Below are positions 23,862-25,103 of a stretch of DNA of 25,103 bases, one piece after another (position 1 is the first letter of the stretch; each line of letters begins with the position of its first letter). Source of the stretch: an uncultured Alcaligenaceae bacterium. GTDB lineage: Bacteria; Pseudomonadota; Gammaproteobacteria; Burkholderiales; Burkholderiaceae_B. Where the stretch lies: assembly GCA_937952975.1 (NCBI GenBank), contig CALFXX010000105.1, positions 1 through 25,103 of the forward strand. The letters are read 5' to 3'. A model generated the notes under the pieces. It was not told the DNA's origin. It did not search any database and worked only from the letters and a program-made list of their open reading frames with translations. The position numbers and the translations under genes were made by a program.

Positions 23862-23948
23862 GAAACTGAATTTTTGAAATTTGATAATAAGAGCCTGACA
23901 AGCTTGCTACAGTATTCGCGAAACTGAGTTTTTGAAACTTGATCAATA
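23862..23948. repeat. Two direct repeats between the SnoaL-like and SDR genes
   Basis: GAAACTGAATTTTTGAAATT at 23862 recurs as GAAACTGAGTTTTTGAAACT at 23920, with the match continuing through TTGAT, so about 25 bases with two mismatches. Copies start 58 bp apart in the 143-bp non-coding gap upstream of the SDR gene. They could be paired regulator sites or a local duplication. They are seen directly; their role is unknown. Confidence 0.7.
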
Positions 23949-23974
23949 TTACCTAGCTGTCATGGTACAGAAAA

Positions 23975-24553
23975 TTACCGTTTTACGTCAGCTGAACCAG
24001 CAAGCATCTGCCAGAGAGCGTCCGAGCGATCGCGTTTAGCTAACGCCCAAATCGGCTGTAGGCGATCGACTTGCTGATCCGCTTTGACGTCTTCGATTGC
24101 GACGATACGGCTAGCAATCTTCCAAACACCTTGTCTGCATTCCATGCGATCAACGTAGCGGCACAGAAGCTCAACCACAACCTTCTTGCCCTCTTGCAAA
24201 GGTTCATCACCCAACCATAACTTAATCGTCTCAAGCGCTTCGTGACCATAACGCTGATAGGCCACGCAGTAGGTTTCAGCCACAGCAACGGTATCGCTTA
24301 AAAAGTCGATTTTGCAATTTCCGAGGAAGTGCATCGACTGTTCAATCGTTTGATGGCGGCGCTCAAGCCATTCCATAAATCCGTCAACGTTGCCCTTGTA
24401 GCCACCATGATCGTCATAAGCGTCTGGATGGTAGGCCTCGCGCACTAAATCCCATTCGCGACGATCGACACCACGACAGTACGACACCAAGTTGTCTTTG
24501 ATGCGTTCTTTATTTAAAAGTTGTTTTAAACCGTCTGCAGTAACCGAGTCCAT
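23975..24553 (-). CDS. SnoaL-like / nuclear transport factor 2-fold protein
   Basis: A 192-residue cytoplasmic protein. The N-terminal helix block (ERIKDNLVSYCRGVDRREWD) and the following Y-H-P-D-A-Y-D-D-H-G-G-Y-K-G segment at residues 41-54 are the hallmark of SnoaL-like (NTF2-fold) proteins, which include small hydratases, isomerases and dehydratases acting on hydrophobic ring compounds. His49 with Asp30 or Asp47 could be pocket residues, as in related enzymes; this is inference. The C-terminal part after about residue 160 is longer than the minimal fold. ATG 24553 has AAGGA eight bases upstream and begins five bases after the synthetase stop, so both are on one transcript. Substrate unknown. 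Confidence 0.87.
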   Translation of the reverse strand: MDSVTADGLKQLLNKERIKDNLVSYCRGVDRREWDLVREAYHPDAYDDHGGYKGNVDGFMEWLERRHQTIEQSMHFLGNCKIDFLSDTVAVAETYCVAYQRYGHEALETIKLWLGDEPLQEGKKVVVELLCRYVDRMECRQGVWKIASRIVAIEDVKADQQVDRLQPIWALAKRDRSDALWQMLAGSADVKR

Positions 24554-24558
24554 GGTTC

Positions 24559-25103
24559 TTATCCTTCGTTTTGGTTGCTAAGCATTGCACGCAAGCGCGT
24601 GCGCAGGACTTCTTTTTGGATTTTCCCGGTGGGCGTCATAGGTAAGGCATCTACGAAATAGCACTCGACCGGGATCTTAAAGCTGGCAATCTTGCCTTTA
24701 CAGTGAGCAATAACTTGCTGTGCCTGCTTGGGCCCAGACGCTGCGCTCACGATAAAGGCTACAGGCACCTCAGACAAACGCGCATCTTGCTTGCCCACGA
24801 TCGCCACATACTCAACGCCTGGCAGTGTGGCAATCAAGCCTTCAATTTCAGCAGGCGAAACATTTTCGCCACCGACTTTCAACATATCCTTCAACCTAAC
24901 CACAAAGCGTACATGACCGTCGGCGCGCAAGATTCCGGCATCACCACTTTTGTACCAACCATCTTGATCAAACACTTGCTCGGTGGCTTCGGGTTGATTG
25001 TGATAACCAATCATGCGACTGTACGAGCGAACCTGTATTTCACCGACTTCGCCTGTCGCAACTGGCTGTTGGGTATCGGGATTGATCACCCGTAACTCAA
25101 CGC
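24559..25103 (-). CDS. AMP-forming acyl-CoA synthetase/ligase (partial, C-terminal part)
   Basis: The frame runs off the right edge, so only about 181 C-terminal residues are visible; a GTG within it at 25089 is not the true start because the frame continues upstream with family-like residues (VELRVINPDTQQ). The chain shows GEVGEIQVRS, then GWYKSGDAGILRADGHVRFV, which is the adenylate-binding G-D-x-G block. The hinge region is VRLKDMLKVGGENVSPAEIE. The catalytic lysine is in PMTPTGKIQK near the end. This is the order expected for a fatty- or aromatic-acid CoA ligase. Activation of a carboxylic acid to a CoA thioester would feed the SnoaL-like and SDR enzymes downstream. The substrate cannot be inferred without the N-terminal domain. 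Confidence 0.93.
   Translation of the reverse strand, partial: VELRVINPDTQQPVATGEVGEIQVRSYSRMIGYHNQPEATEQVFDQDGWYKSGDAGILRADGHVRFVVRLKDMLKVGGENVSPAEIEGLIATLPGVEYVAIVGKQDARLSEVPVAFIVSAASGPKQAQQVIAHCKGKIASFKIPVECYFVDALPMTPTGKIQKEVLRTRLRAMLSNQNEG

Noticed and set aside
1..25103. tRNA, rRNA, CRISPR arrays, insertion sequences or integrases
   Set aside because: None was seen on either strand: no regularly spaced repeats, no transposase motifs, no cloverleaf-like sequences in the gaps.

Overview
The window looks like chromosomal DNA of a betaproteobacterium, most likely Burkholderiales and perhaps Alcaligenaceae. The main reason is three Bug-type (tripartite tricarboxylate transporter, TTT) periplasmic binding proteins, a family greatly expanded in that group. 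Two complete peptide-type ABC importers and a set of acyl-CoA and oxidative catabolic enzymes fit the same lifestyle. This taxonomic call is inference from gene content. GC content looks moderate by eye and was not counted.

Layout. At 1-1371 (minus) a Bug binding protein precedes a truncated HSL-family alpha/beta hydrolase. At 1486-2742 sit an unrecognised acidic protein (minus) and a small two-gene cassette (plus) ending in a DUF2335 membrane protein. At 2739-4355 (minus) is a type I Baeyer-Villiger monooxygenase, divergent from a second Bug protein at 4598-5593 (plus). A strong bidirectional terminator follows at 5622-5661. From 11738 down to 5681 (minus) runs ABC operon A: Tat-exported binding protein, two permeases, two ATPases, then a thiol-dioxygenase-like cupin. 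From 17536 down to 12019 (minus) runs ABC operon B: Sec-exported binding protein, two permeases, two ATPases. At 17774-20569 (plus) a third Bug protein is followed closely by an MFS transporter and a flavodoxin-like protein. At 20640-21236 (minus) is a MOSC protein, divergent from an HpcH/HpaI aldolase at 21382-22185 (plus), which ends at a clear terminator. From 25103 down to 22418 (minus) lie a truncated acyl-CoA synthetase, a SnoaL-like protein, a short-chain dehydrogenase with a non-canonical active site, and a carboxymuconolactone-decarboxylase-family protein with a lysine/alanine tail.

How it fits together. Nearly every gene is either uptake (three Bug proteins, two ABC importers, one MFS) or oxidation/cleavage of small organic compounds (monooxygenase, hydrolase, synthetase, SDR, SnoaL, CMD, aldolase, cupin). 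This reads as a scavenging or peripheral-catabolism region. The substrates cannot be read from sequence. No transcription regulator, tRNA, rRNA, transposase, integrase or CRISPR array was seen. No gene-free stretch exceeds about 280 bases. The strongest unusual items are the SDR lacking three of four catalytic tetrad residues, the CMD protein with a histone-H1-like tail, the DUF2335 cassette, and the peptide importer capped by a cupin dioxygenase.
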